A stretch of DNA of 64,000 bases from [Ruminococcus] torques ATCC 27756. Its GTDB lineage: Bacteria; Bacillota; Clostridia; Lachnospirales; Lachnospiraceae. Shown in pieces: positions 9,998 to 19,314 of this stretch (position 1 is its first letter; each line of letters begins with the position of its first letter). Location of the stretch: assembly GCF_000153925.1 (NCBI RefSeq), contig NZ_DS264383.1, forward strand, positions 35,746 to 99,745, read 5' to 3'. The position numbers and the translations under genes are program-made. The notes beneath the pieces are model-generated. The model saw only the letters and a program-made list of their open reading frames with translations, had not been told where the DNA came from and searched no databases.

Positions 9998-10290
9998 AAT
10001 TTGAATTAAAAGCAATCATGGACAACACGTCTGCCTATGTGGATATCGAAGTAAATGGAGAGTTGGTTCGTGTAAAAGGAAAACTTGCGGAAGGAGAAAC
10101 CTTTGTGCTTGATACGGCAAAGCTGACAGCCAAAGTGGTGGATTCCGATACGGGAGAAACTATAAGAAATGGTCTTTCACAGCTTGATGAGTTAGTGTTC
10201 CCGGAATTGAATCCAGGAGGCAATGAGGTTCTGGTTTCTGTAAGTAGTGCAGTCTTTACAGAACTTACGATACGGGGAAGGAGCAGGTGA
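9998..10290 (+). pseudogene. Phage distal tail protein, C-terminal fragment
   Basis: The frame reads KFELKAIMDNTSAYVDIEVN, GELVRVKGKLAEGETFVLDT and ELVFPELNPGGNEVLVS, resembling the C-terminal domain of siphophage distal-tail (Dit-like) proteins. There is no start of its own; it is fused out of frame to the portal fragment by a deletion. The end overlaps the next phage gene by GTGA, as in intact phage modules. Confidence 0.65.
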
Positions 10291-11339
10291 GTGTAATGGG
10301 ATTAAAATTGCTTGTAAATGCAACCGAGGATTTCACTGGCGAATTTCGGAAAACAGCCAATACACAGGCACAGTGGAAAATGAATGATTCACCGAGTGGT
10401 GATGATACAACTCTACACGATTCGTCCGGTCATGCAAGAAATTTTACCATCAATGGTTGGTCGGGAACAACAGCATCTACCCGTGACGGAAAACTTGGAA
10501 AATATTTTCGATTCAATACTGTAAACCCGGAAACAGAAAAGTCACATCTGAGGGCTACGAATACAGGAGATTTCTTCACTGAATTAGGAAAAAGAATCGT
10601 GGCAGGAGGGTGGATATACCCAACTACTTATTCAGTAGGGACAACGTTTGTTCCTATTTTCAGTACCGGAAGCGGTCCGGGAAATCCTCTGTTTTATATT
10701 TCCCTTCGTTCAGGAAGATTACGAAATATGCTTTATGATGCTTCCGGTACGCTGATTTATGACGTTATTGAACCGGACCCGATGGAGGTGGTGCTGCAAA
10801 ACAATGGTGCGTATTTTAGTGGAACGGTTATTGATTTGAAAGAAAAGACCGTACAGAGCCTTGTCTGTGACAGAAGTACAGGAGATGTGTTTCAGACAGA
10901 AATCCGTTCTTTTACCGGGGAACTGAACCCTTCCTACTGGGCAACAAGGACAAATCAGAATACGGACAGAGCATTGTATGAAAGAGGTGCAGCTTCCAAA
11001 GGCTGTAACCTCTTTATTTCTGTCCATTCCAACGCTGTAGGCAATGGTGTAAACGAAAGTGTGGACTATCCAGTTGCATATGTCCTTTTAAATGGAAGCA
11101 GCACGGATATTGGGCTGAAGCTGGCGAAGGTTGTGGAATCAGTGATGGGAACTGCCCAGAATGGAAGAACCGCAACACGTCGGGGTACAAACGGAGAATA
11201 TTATGGTGTGCTTCGTGGAGCAAATGCGGTAGGAACGCCGGGTATTATTATGGAGCATAGTTTGGGTACACAATCAAGGCTGAAGTGGGAATGGAACTGC
11301 TCTCTGTCAAGTAGACAACTGAAAAATATAAAATTTTTT

Positions 11340-11375
11340 CCTGCCGGTAGATTATCTTCCGGCAGGAGTTTTTTT
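11340..11375 (+). terminator. Intrinsic terminator at the end of the prophage relic
   Basis: CTGCCGG (11341-11347) pairs with CCGGCAG (11359-11365), extended by TAGATTATCTT loop bases, followed by GAGTTTTTTT. Confidence 0.75.
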
Positions 11376-11472
11376 GTGCGGCTTGTAAGTAAATTTCGCG
11401 TTTTTCCATCGGTGTTAAACTTCCGAGAGTTCTTTGCAGGCGTTTGTTGTTGGAGTAATCTGTATAATCCTT
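11340..11472 (-). pseudogene. IS3-family transposase, C-terminal fragment
   Basis: Minus strand reads DYTDYSNNKRLQRTLGSLTP then MEKREIYLQAAQ, the last residues of the IS3/IS150-type OrfB integrase domain (YNNKRxQxxLxxLTP motif). A stop codon precedes it in frame and no inverted repeat is visible, so only the tail is left. Confidence 0.75.
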
Positions 11473-11537
11473 AATCTAAAGGGCGTTTTTGAGAAATACT
11501 GATTGGCTATTTACAAATGTGAAAAAATAATATAATC

Positions 11538-11566
11538 TATCTATATAGATATTATCTAGTTAGATA
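11538..11566. promoter_or_regulatory. Tandem palindromic operator, probably for the MarR-type regulator
   Basis: A perfect 14-bp palindrome TATCTATATAGATA (11538-11551) is followed by TATCTAGTTAGATA (11553-11566), identical in both arms. The two copies are 15 bp apart centre to centre and end 27 bp before the MarR-family start. Self-controlling MarR operators have this form; binding is inferred. Confidence 0.65.
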
Positions 11567-11593
11567 TAAAATGCTTAAGGAGGTGAATGATTT

Positions 11594-12013
11594 TTGGGAA
11601 GAACTGAGATGAAGATATTGATCGGACTTCACAGAAATGTAAACGCCTTGGATAAAAAGACATCCAAGATAGCAGCGGAGTACAATTTAACCTTTAGCCA
11701 GTTTATGGTTTTAGAGGCTCTCTACAGCAAGGGAGATATGAGTGTAGGAGAGGTAAGGGAAAGAATCTTAAGCAGTGTAGGAACGATACCTCTTATAGTG
11801 AACAATTTAGTAAAAATGAACTATGTCGAAAGAATGTGTAACGAGAAAGACAGACGCGTGTGCATACTGCATCTGACGCAAGAAGGATATGATGTAATTA
11901 GTAAAATCGTACCTCGAAATGAAGCGATGATAGCAGAAAGCATGGAAGTTTTAGATCAGGAAGAAAAGGAAAAACTGCTGTATCTTTTGAAGAAAATAGG
12001 AGGAAAATTATAA
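11594..12013 (+). CDS. MarR-family transcriptional regulator
   Basis: A 139-residue winged-helix regulator. AAEYNLTFSQFMVLEALYSK leads into the helix-turn-helix region and LVKMNYVERMCNEKDRR is the wing with the conserved D-R-R. TTG 11594 is chosen because AGGAGGTGA sits 6-8 nt upstream; ATG 11609 would be too far. It overlaps the pirin gene start by one base, so the regulator, pirin and probably the two following genes form one operon. Two tandem 14-bp palindromes upstream are the likely operator. Confidence 0.92.
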   Translation: MGRTEMKILIGLHRNVNALDKKTSKIAAEYNLTFSQFMVLEALYSKGDMSVGEVRERILSSVGTIPLIVNNLVKMNYVERMCNEKDRRVCILHLTQEGYDVISKIVPRNEAMIAESMEVLDQEEKEKLLYLLKKIGGKL

Positions 12014-12852
12014 TGAAAAGAAAAGTGAAGACTAAAGTCAAAGGATTCAGAACAACAGATGGCGCAGGCGTAAAATTAGTAAGAGTTTTGGGGAATCTGA
12101 CAACAAAAGAGTTTGATCCTATTTTAATGCTTGATTCTTTTGATAGCATTAATCCCGACGATTATACAGCAGGATTTCCAATGCATCCGCATAGAGGGAT
12201 CGAAACGATCAGTTATGTATCGAGAGGTAAGATGGTTCATAGAGACAGTCTTGGGAATGAAGCGGGTATTTCAGACGGAGAAGTTCAGTGGATGAATTCG
12301 GGTTCCGGAATTATGCATGAGGAGATGGTTCCGGCGGCAGAAAGGCTTTTAGGAGTACAGTTGTGGCTGAATTTACCGGCAAAAGATAAAATGAGTAAGC
12401 CAAGTTACAATAGTATTAAAAACGAAGATATAAAGGAGATTGAAATAGAAGGAGGAAAGATAAGACTTTTAGCCGGAAAATATGGGGAACATGAAGGCTA
12501 TAAAGGCGATTATCTCTCTATGGATTATTACGATATCCATCTAAATGCTGATGCAGAAGTTACACTTACGATGGAAGAGGATGATTCGGTAATGGTCTTT
12601 ACACTTTTAGGAGACGTTTATATTGACGGCGAGCACATAGAGGAAAAAACAGCCGTCAAATTAACGGAAGGAGACAGTCTTACAATTAAGAACGGGAATG
12701 AGAAGGCTCAAGTTTTATATATGAATTCAAGGGCGTTGAATGAACCGGTTGCATGGGCCGGTCCGATTGTAATGAATACGCAGGAAGAGCTTCAAAAGGC
12801 GTTTTTAGAACTTAGAAGCAATACATTCATCAAAGAAACAGCAGAGTATTAA
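12013..12852 (+). CDS. Pirin family protein
   Basis: A two-cupin protein of 279 residues. The N-terminal cupin carries the metal ligands: HPHRGIETISYV (two His), HRDSLGNEAGI and the late His-Glu in IMHEEMVP. Bacterial pirins can act as quercetinase-like dioxygenases or redox-sensing modulators; the substrate here is unknown. The gene starts at the last base of the MarR gene, so its expression is tied to that regulator, which is typical for a stress- or electrophile-response operon. Confidence 0.92.
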   Translation: MKRKVKTKVKGFRTTDGAGVKLVRVLGNLTTKEFDPILMLDSFDSINPDDYTAGFPMHPHRGIETISYVSRGKMVHRDSLGNEAGISDGEVQWMNSGSGIMHEEMVPAAERLLGVQLWLNLPAKDKMSKPSYNSIKNEDIKEIEIEGGKIRLLAGKYGEHEGYKGDYLSMDYYDIHLNADAEVTLTMEEDDSVMVFTLLGDVYIDGEHIEEKTAVKLTEGDSLTIKNGNEKAQVLYMNSRALNEPVAWAGPIVMNTQEELQKAFLELRSNTFIKETAEY

Positions 12853-12875
12853 TACGAACTACAAGGAAAAGTATA

Positions 12876-13442
12876 ATGAGCAGAGGGAGAATGGAAGCCT
12901 TTAGTGATGGCGTATTAGCGATTGTTATAACAATCATGGTGCTAAAGCTTAATGCACCGAAAGATTTAACTTTGGATGCGGTAAAAGAGGTTTTCCCGAC
13001 ATTTTTAGCATATATTCTAAGTTTTATTTATGTGGGGATATATTGGGCAAACCATCATCATTTAATTAATATGACAGATTCAGTATCAGGTAGATTGTTA
13101 TGGAAAAATTTACATTGGATCTTTTGGATGTCATTGATCCCGATGGCAACGGAATGGATGGGACTAAATCCGTATAAAAGTTTACCGGCTTTATTTTATG
13201 GAATCATACTCTTTATGTGTGCTGTCTCTTACAATATAGTCCAGGCTGAAGTTATAAAGATTAATGGAAAGGACTCTCAAATTTTCCGAAATATCGGAAA
13301 TGATTTAAAAGGAAAGCTTTCTATTATCGCATATGCCGCCGCTATTATTTTTGCTTTTTATTTTCCGGTCATTTCGTATTTGATATATATTGCGATCGCT
13401 TTGACTTGGATCGTACCGGACAGCAGGCTGGAAAAAGCATGA
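12876..13442 (+). CDS. TMEM175-family (DUF1211) potassium channel-like membrane protein
   Basis: A 188-residue membrane protein with the signature MEAFSDGVLAIVITIMVL, where FSDGV lines the filter-equivalent first helix of TMEM175 channels, and YWANHHHLIN in the loop to helix 3. Five to six hydrophobic segments are seen. Prokaryotic members conduct K+ as tetramers. It follows pirin by 23 nt and is probably in the same MarR-controlled operon. AGGAAAAG before ATG 12876 is a moderate ribosome site. Confidence 0.88.
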   Translation: MSRGRMEAFSDGVLAIVITIMVLKLNAPKDLTLDAVKEVFPTFLAYILSFIYVGIYWANHHHLINMTDSVSGRLLWKNLHWIFWMSLIPMATEWMGLNPYKSLPALFYGIILFMCAVSYNIVQAEVIKINGKDSQIFRNIGNDLKGKLSIIAYAAAIIFAFYFPVISYLIYIAIALTWIVPDSRLEKA

Positions 13443-13500
13443 TGAAAAAGGCGCAAACGTAAATGAAAAAATGTATTGTATAAGCAGGAGGTAATCGACA

Positions 13501-14310
13501 GTGATAAAAATTATATATGAACAAAAAGAAAACAGAGCGGCCGCATACGATGATGAAAAATTCATTGGAGAAAGCACATATGCTAAGTCGGATAAAGTAT
13601 GGATCATAGACCACACTTTTGTGGAAAAAAGTTATGGCGGACAGGGAATCGCAGGCAGATTAGTTGCTAAACTGGTTGAAGAAGCGAGAAAAAACGATAT
13701 AAAAATTATTCCTTTATGTTCTTTCGCAAAAAGGGAATTTAAGTTAAAGAAAGAATATTTAGACGTACTGTTAAAGGAGGAGGCAGTTATGGGCATCATA
13801 AAATCATTAGAAAACAGAAGAACATATTATAACATTGATAAGAATCTGCCGGTTTTGGAAAAAGAGATTGAAGAAAAGATAAAGGAAGTTACAGAATTAG
13901 TGCCGGATGCATTCAATATGAAAAGTGCAAGAATCGTGCTTGCATTTGGTGAAAAACACGATCGGCTGTGGGATGAAATTTACAATGTTTTTGAGGGAAA
14001 AGTACCTCGGGAAAAAATAGATTCGTTTAAAGCCGGAGCCGGAACAGTGCTGTTTTTATATGACGAGGCAACTGTTAAGAAAATGCAGGAACAGTTCAGT
14101 ACATATGCGGATAATTTTCCTGTTTGGGCAAATCAGGCAAACGGGATGCTGCAGCATTATAATCCGGTAATAGATGCACGGGTGAAGGAAATTTTTGATA
14201 TACCGGAAAACTTTAAACTGGTAGCTCAGATGCCGTTTGGAGGCATAGTCAGCGAACCCGATAAAAAAGAAAAAGAAGATATAGATAAAAGAGTAACCGT
14301 GTTAAGATAG
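13501..14310 (+). CDS. GNAT acetyltransferase - nitroreductase fusion
   Basis: Residues 1-90 form a small GNAT of the YjdJ/Gtn10 type (VWIIDHTFVEKSYGGQGIAG, acetyl-CoA loop; ending CSFAKREF). Without a stop the frame runs into a nitroreductase of the fatty-acid-repression type starting MGIIKSLENRRTYYNIDK. The second part has its own strong ribosome site (AAAGGAGGAGG at 13774-13784) before ATG 13789, so both a fusion and a separate nitroreductase could be made. The nitroreductase lacks about 15-20 residues between WANQANGMLQ and HYNPVID, where related proteins have the AVWTALE region and a second LQ; deletion between these LQ repeats would explain it, and FMN binding may be affected. GTG 13501 is supported by AGGAGG 10 nt upstream. 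Confidence 0.82.
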   Translation: MIKIIYEQKENRAAAYDDEKFIGESTYAKSDKVWIIDHTFVEKSYGGQGIAGRLVAKLVEEARKNDIKIIPLCSFAKREFKLKKEYLDVLLKEEAVMGIIKSLENRRTYYNIDKNLPVLEKEIEEKIKEVTELVPDAFNMKSARIVLAFGEKHDRLWDEIYNVFEGKVPREKIDSFKAGAGTVLFLYDEATVKKMQEQFSTYADNFPVWANQANGMLQHYNPVIDARVKEIFDIPENFKLVAQMPFGGIVSEPDKKEKEDIDKRVTVLR

Positions 14311-14343
14311 CGGCTCATCAGAATAGAATCAAATAAAAACATA

Positions 14344-14382
14344 AAATCCCCCTTTTCGGATCATCCGGAGAGGGGGATTTTT
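14344..14382 (+). terminator. Intrinsic terminator after the MarR operon
   Basis: AATCCCCC pairs with GGGGGATT with an inner TCCGG/CCGGA-type stem, followed by TTTT. The remaining bases to 14579 hold no gene; a TTGACA near 14489 and TATAAT near 14522 are 28 nt apart and do not form a standard promoter. Confidence 0.8.
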
Positions 14383-14579
14383 GCACCGTCATAAACGAGG
14401 AAAACAGTTCGGAGAACCGAAGGAGAAAAGGAATAAAAGAGGGGAAAATAATCGTCAGAAAAAAGGGTGAAAATATGCGGAATATGGTTGACAATTATAT
14501 TCCTAAATGTTAGCCTGTCTGTATAATATCGGTCTGTAAAACAGAAGCGGAAGAGCGTAGAGAAAAGGGAAAAAGAAAA

Positions 14580-16651
14580 ATGAATATGGATTATGGAAAA
14601 AGGACTGGAAAAAGCGGGTTGGAGCGCTAGCACTCTGTGCAGGAATGATAATAACGGGAACGTCTGTCGCCGGAGCACAGGAGCATCCGCAGTTTACGGC
14701 GGATCAAACGGAGATACGATTGGCAAAGGAGGAGCTGCAAACGGTGCAGCTTTCTATCGAGGAATATTTGAAGGAGTGCTGGAAGAACAAACAAGAGGTG
14801 ATTGATGTAAGCGCGTATAAACTGAATGAAGAAGAACTGAATAAGGTCATCTTCGGGATACATTATGAAAATCCGGAGTATTATTGGGTGTTGCGCAACA
14901 CTGCTATTAATAAAGACGAGGAAACAGGCTTCGTAAAAACGTATTATCAATATTACGAGGGAACGACGGGAAAACCTCTTGACAGGAGCGAAGAACTGGA
15001 ACGGGAATGGGAAGTTGTAAAGGAAAAAACGAAATATTGTAAAACGGATATAGAAAAAGCGCTGGTAGTACATGAGCACTTGTGCGATACAATCGTGTAT
15101 TCTTCCAGACTGCAGGCGGCGGCTCATGACATTGAAGGCGCAATTTTTGAGAAAGAAGCTGTGTGCGAGGGATATGCGCTTGCGTATAAATATTATATGA
15201 ATCGTTTGGAAATTCCGTGCAAGATCGTAAGCGGAACGTCAAATGGTCAGTCTCATGCGTGGAATCAGATTCAGCTTAACGGGAATTGGTACATGGTAGA
15301 TCCGACATGGGATGATGTGGCGAACAGTCATGACGTAAAGCATCAGTATTTTTTGTGCAGTGAGAATAAGTTTCCGAATCATGTATGGAACAAGGAAAGC
15401 GAACTGCATGAAACTTGCAGCGATACGACGTATGACAATTTAGACTGGAAAAATGATCTTCAGGGAATGTACGCTTATCAGGGCGGACTGTACCGCTCTA
15501 AATCGTTGATCGTCGGCGGAAAAGAAGTGAGCGGTATATGGCGGATCGATGCGGAAAATATAGAGAAAGAAGCGGAATTAGTGCTTCCGATCACAGATCA
15601 GTGGCAGCTGAACTCTGTCAATGTAGTAAGAGGATATTCACAACTTTCTTATTATGACGGAATGCTTTACTACAATACGCCGCGGGCTGTATGGAGATGG
15701 AATTTCGATCCTGAATCAGAACCTGAGAAAGTATTTGAACTGGATCAGAGTATTCCGGGCGAAATATGGGATGCAGAGGCTGCAAACGGGAAGATTTATT
15801 ACGAGACAGGCGTTTATGAAAAAGGAGAGAGACAGAAGGGGCAATATGTGTTTGACGAAGATTACCGGAAAGCAAAGCATCCGATCGCAGTAACCAAACC
15901 GGTTATGACAGTTGTAATGGGCGGTGAAAATGTGTTCCTGCAGTCGGCGGCTCCGGGGAACGTAACATATACGTCGAAGAATCCTGAGATCTGCGACGTT
16001 CAAGTTGTGTGGAAAGACGAGTCCTGTCAGCTGATTCCTAAAAAAGCCGGGGAGACGATCGTAACGGTTCATGCAGATCCGACGGATCATTATGCGGAAG
16101 GTGCGGTAGATGTAAAAGTGATCGTTAAAGAGCGGGATGATATTGAAGAAAAGATCACTCTTCAATATGAAGCCGGAGACGGAGGAAGTATAGCAGCAGT
16201 TGATGCGGCAACAGGGAAAATACTTGAAAACGGAGCAAAGATCAAACCGAATGCAGAAGTTCAGTTTACGGCGTCTCCAAATTCCGGTTATTCTGTGAAA
16301 AACTGGGTTGTAAACGGAGAAGTATATAAGGAAAACGGCATCGTTTATACAGGCATGGAATTAAAGCGCGCGATCACCGCTTCATCTGACAGCGTGAAAG
16401 TTGAATTTGTAAAAGATGAGCCGGCATTTGTGAAGGGCGATGTAAATTTAAGTGGGAAGGTCGAGATCGGCGATGTTCGTGAAGCCTTGAGAAGTATATG
16501 CAAAAAGACAGAACTGACAGCGCTTCAGAAGCAGGCGGCGGATGTAAATGAAAACGGAAACGTTGATATAGAAGATTTAAGGAAGATCTTAAGATTTGTC
16601 TGCGGAAAGATCGATCAACTGAATATGGAAGAAAGCGGGGCGTCAAAATGA
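14580..16651 (+). pseudogene. Secreted transglutaminase-like/dockerin protein, copy 1, 5' frameshift
   Basis: A long frame encodes a transglutaminase-like protease domain (Cys in AVCEGYALAYKYY, His in SHAWNQ, Asp in MVDPTWDD), a region of beta-propeller-like repeats (YYDGMLYYNTP), a bacterial Ig-like domain, an InlB-type B-repeat (YSVKNWVVNGEVY) and a C-terminal dockerin with two calcium loops (DVNLSGKVEIGD, DVNENGNVDIED). The signal peptide (VGALALCAG...VAGA) is in this frame, but ATG 14580, which aligns with the start of copy 2 and has the same leader, is out of frame by a small deletion after codon 4-5. The first in-frame ATG (14645) falls inside the signal peptide. Thus export looks broken. 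The stop overlaps the next gene by ATGA. Confidence 0.85.
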
Positions 16652-19242
16652 AGATATTAATCATCGGCGGAGTGGCTGCCGGAACAAAAACTGCTGCGAA
16701 ATTGAAACGGGAAGACAGAAATATTGATGTGACTGTGATTACGAAAGATAAAGATATCTCTTATGCGGGATGTGGTCTGCCGTACTATGTGGGCGGACTG
16801 ATCGAGGGCAGGGACGAGCTGATCGTGAATACTCCGCAGAAATATTCCGCGCTGACCGGGGTTGAAGTAAGAACGGGGAAAGAAGCGGTTGCACTCGACG
16901 CAGAAAAAAAGCAAGTGACGGTGCAGGATGTACAGACAGGCGAGAAAGAAGTCTGTTCCTACGATAGATTAGTAGTTGCAGTAGGAGCATCTCCCGCGAT
17001 CCTTCCGATAGAAGGAAAAGAACTGGCAGGCGTATTTAAGATGAGAACGCCTGACGATGCAGAAGGAATCCGTACATATGCAGAACAAAACAATGTGAAA
17101 AAAGCGGTTGTGATCGGAGCTGGTTTCATCGGACTTGAGGCTGCGGAGAATTTACAGGCAAAAGGAATCCAGGTGACCGTCATTGATTTTGCGGATCAGA
17201 TCCTGCCGAATATTTTTGATCCTGAGATGGCGCTCTATGCGAAAAGACATCTGATCCGGCAGGGAATCCGCGTGCTTACAGGAACGAAAGCGGAGCAGAT
17301 ATATGAAAGAGGTACACAGGGCCGTGTGGCGGGAATTAAGACGTCTGCCGGAAATCTGCCGTGTGAAATGATCATCATGGCTGCGGGAATCCGTCCGAAT
17401 ACGGAGTTTTTAAATGACAGCGGTATAGAGATGTTCAAAGGAACGATTCTTACAGACGATCAGATGAAAACGAATCTGGATGATGTATATGCGGCAGGAG
17501 ACTGTGTGATGGTGAAGAACCGTCTGACGGGAAAACGTCAGTGGTCACCGATGGGATCTTCGGCGAATCTGGAAGGACGTACATTGGCACAGGTACTTGC
17601 CGGAGCGCAGAAGTCGTATCCGGGAGTTCTCGGCACAGGCGTTGTGAAGCTTCCGGGTCTGAATGCCGGAAGAACAGGACTGACAGAAGCGCAGGCAAAA
17701 GAAGCGGGCTACGATGTAGTTACGGCGCTTGTTCCGACGGATGATAAAGCGCATTATTATCCGGACGCTTCGTTTTTCATTACGAAACTGATTGCAGACC
17801 GGAGTACAAGAAAACTGCTTGGCGTTCAGGTGTTTGGTCCGGGCTCTGTTGATAAGATGGTTGATATCGCAGTGATGGGATTGAATATGGGCGCGGTTCT
17901 GGATGATTTTGAAAATGCGGATTTCGCATATGCACCGCCGTTCTCAACAGCAATCCATCCGTTTGTGCAGGCTGTTTATGTATTGATGAACAAACTGGAC
18001 GGTACGATCGTCAGCATGACTCCTGCGGAGTATGCCGCAGGAAAAGCAGAAGGCTATACGGTTGTCGATGTTGCGCCGGAGCCGTCGATCAGAGGAGCGG
18101 TATATGTAAACTTAGGAGCTGTAAACGGCGAAATCAAAGGACTTGGAAAAGAGGAGAAACTGCTTCTTGTCTGTGCAAAGGGCAAAAGAGGATATTTTCT
18201 TCAAAACCGGTTGCGTCATTACGGCTATACGAATACAGTCGTTCTTGAAGGAGCAACATTTTTCAATGATGTAAAAGTGAAAAATAATATAGAAGAAGCT
18301 GTCTCTAAAGAAGACGAGACGAGAGTAAAAGCGCTTGGATTTTTAAAGGATAAAAGGACGCCGGATAAATTTAACGGACGTGTGATCACAAGAAACGGAA
18401 AGATTACAGCCGAAGAAGCGCACACGATTGCCGAGGCGGCGCAGTTATACGGAAGCGGAGAAGTGACAATGACCTCTCGTCTGACGATGGAGATTCAGGG
18501 CGTTCCTTATGACAATATAGAACCGCTGCGGGAATATCTGATGCAGGCAGGACTTGAGATGGGAGGAACCGGCTCAAAAGTCCGTCCGGTTGTATCGTGC
18601 AAGGGAACGACTTGTCAGTACGGGCTGATCGATACGTTTGCATTGTCCGAAGAAATTCATGAAAGATTTTTCCATGGATACAGCGATGTGAAGCTGCCGC
18701 ATAAATTTAAGATCGCGGTAGGAGGATGTCCGAATAATTGTGTAAAACCGGATCTGAATGATCTTGGAATTATCGGTCAGAAAGTTCCGTGGGTCGATCT
18801 TGAAAAGTGCCGTGGCTGCCGGATTTGCCAGGTAGAAAAAAATTGTCCGATCCATGCGGCAAAAATGGTGGACGGAAAGATTGTGATCGACGAAAATGTA
18901 TGTAATCACTGTGGAAGGTGCATCAGTAAATGTCCGTTTGGTGTGACTGAAGAATTTGTTTCGGGGTATCGCGTATATATAGGCGGACGCTGGGGCAAGA
19001 AAGTAGCGCGGGGAAGATACCTTGAAAAAGTGTTTACAGATAAAGAAGAAGTGCTTGATATTGTGGAAAAAGCAATTCTTTTGTTCCGGGAACAGGGGAT
19101 CACGGGAGAGCGATTTGCGGATACGGTTGAAAGACTCGGATTTGAAAATGTTCAGGAACAGCTTTTGGGAGATGGACTGTTAGCCCGCAAAGATGAAAAC
19201 ATAAGAGCGCAGAAACATTTGAAAGGCGGAGCAACTTGTTAA
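16648..19242 (+). CDS. CoA-disulfide-reductase-like FAD protein fused to rhodanese, sulfite-reductase-like and ferredoxin domains
   Basis: An 864-residue four-part redox enzyme. Residues 1-440: FAD/NAD(P)H disulfide oxidoreductase with GGVAAG, the redox Cys in SYAGCGLPYY and a second nucleotide site VVIGAGFIGLEAA. About 450-545: rhodanese domain with active-site Cys in LLVCAKGKRG. About 560-705: nitrite/sulfite-reductase half-domain with siroheme-cluster cysteines SCKGTTCQYG and GGCPNNCVKP. About 715-780: two 4Fe-4S motifs, CRGCRICQ...CP and CNHCGRCISKCP. The layout suggests persulfide/polysulfide or sulfite chemistry linked to NAD(P)H and ferredoxin; the reaction is not established. ATG overlaps the upstream stop (ATGA), so it is coupled to the transglutaminase gene. 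Confidence 0.88.
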   Translation: MKILIIGGVAAGTKTAAKLKREDRNIDVTVITKDKDISYAGCGLPYYVGGLIEGRDELIVNTPQKYSALTGVEVRTGKEAVALDAEKKQVTVQDVQTGEKEVCSYDRLVVAVGASPAILPIEGKELAGVFKMRTPDDAEGIRTYAEQNNVKKAVVIGAGFIGLEAAENLQAKGIQVTVIDFADQILPNIFDPEMALYAKRHLIRQGIRVLTGTKAEQIYERGTQGRVAGIKTSAGNLPCEMIIMAAGIRPNTEFLNDSGIEMFKGTILTDDQMKTNLDDVYAAGDCVMVKNRLTGKRQWSPMGSSANLEGRTLAQVLAGAQKSYPGVLGTGVVKLPGLNAGRTGLTEAQAKEAGYDVVTALVPTDDKAHYYPDASFFITKLIADRSTRKLLGVQVFGPGSVDKMVDIAVMGLNMGAVLDDFENADFAYAPPFSTAIHPFVQAVYVLMNKLDGTIVSMTPAEYAAGKAEGYTVVDVAPEPSIRGAVYVNLGAVNGEIKGLGKEEKLLLVCAKGKRGYFLQNRLRHYGYTNTVVLEGATFFNDVKVKNNIEEAVSKEDETRVKALGFLKDKRTPDKFNGRVITRNGKITAEEAHTIAEAAQLYGSGEVTMTSRLTMEIQGVPYDNIEPLREYLMQAGLEMGGTGSKVRPVVSCKGTTCQYGLIDTFALSEEIHERFFHGYSDVKLPHKFKIAVGGCPNNCVKPDLNDLGIIGQKVPWVDLEKCRGCRICQVEKNCPIHAAKMVDGKIVIDENVCNHCGRCISKCPFGVTEEFVSGYRVYIGGRWGKKVARGRYLEKVFTDKEEVLDIVEKAILLFREQGITGERFADTVERLGFENVQEQLLGDGLLARKDENIRAQKHLKGGATC

Positions 19243-19314
19243 GAATTTTATAAAACGATAGAGTGCAGCATAGCGACTCATAAGACAGATTGAAGGTAAA
19301 GGGGAAAAAGAAAA

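Larger units (their letters stand above)
10287..11474 (+). pseudogene. Chimeric phage tail protein / N-acetylmuramoyl-L-alanine amidase
   Basis: The first 215 residues contain a LamG-like region (HDSSGHARNFTINGW, LRATNTGDFF) typical of phage tail or receptor proteins. From about residue 218 the frame switches to an Amidase_3 endolysin: TRTNQNTDRALYERGAASKG then CNLFISVHSNAVG and GTPGIIMEHS. The amidase N-terminus with the first zinc His is missing and homology ends at EHS, so the zinc site is incomplete. Past about 11260 a one-frame shift gives YTIKAEVGMELLSVK and a stop, a third fragment. ATG 10296 is an alternative start. It is probably the product of an internal deletion of the lysis end of the prophage. 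Confidence 0.75.

Noticed and set aside
14489..14527. Promoter TTGACA ... TATAAT before the first transglutaminase gene
   Set aside because: Spacing is 28 nt, too far for sigma-A; each half may belong to a weaker promoter.
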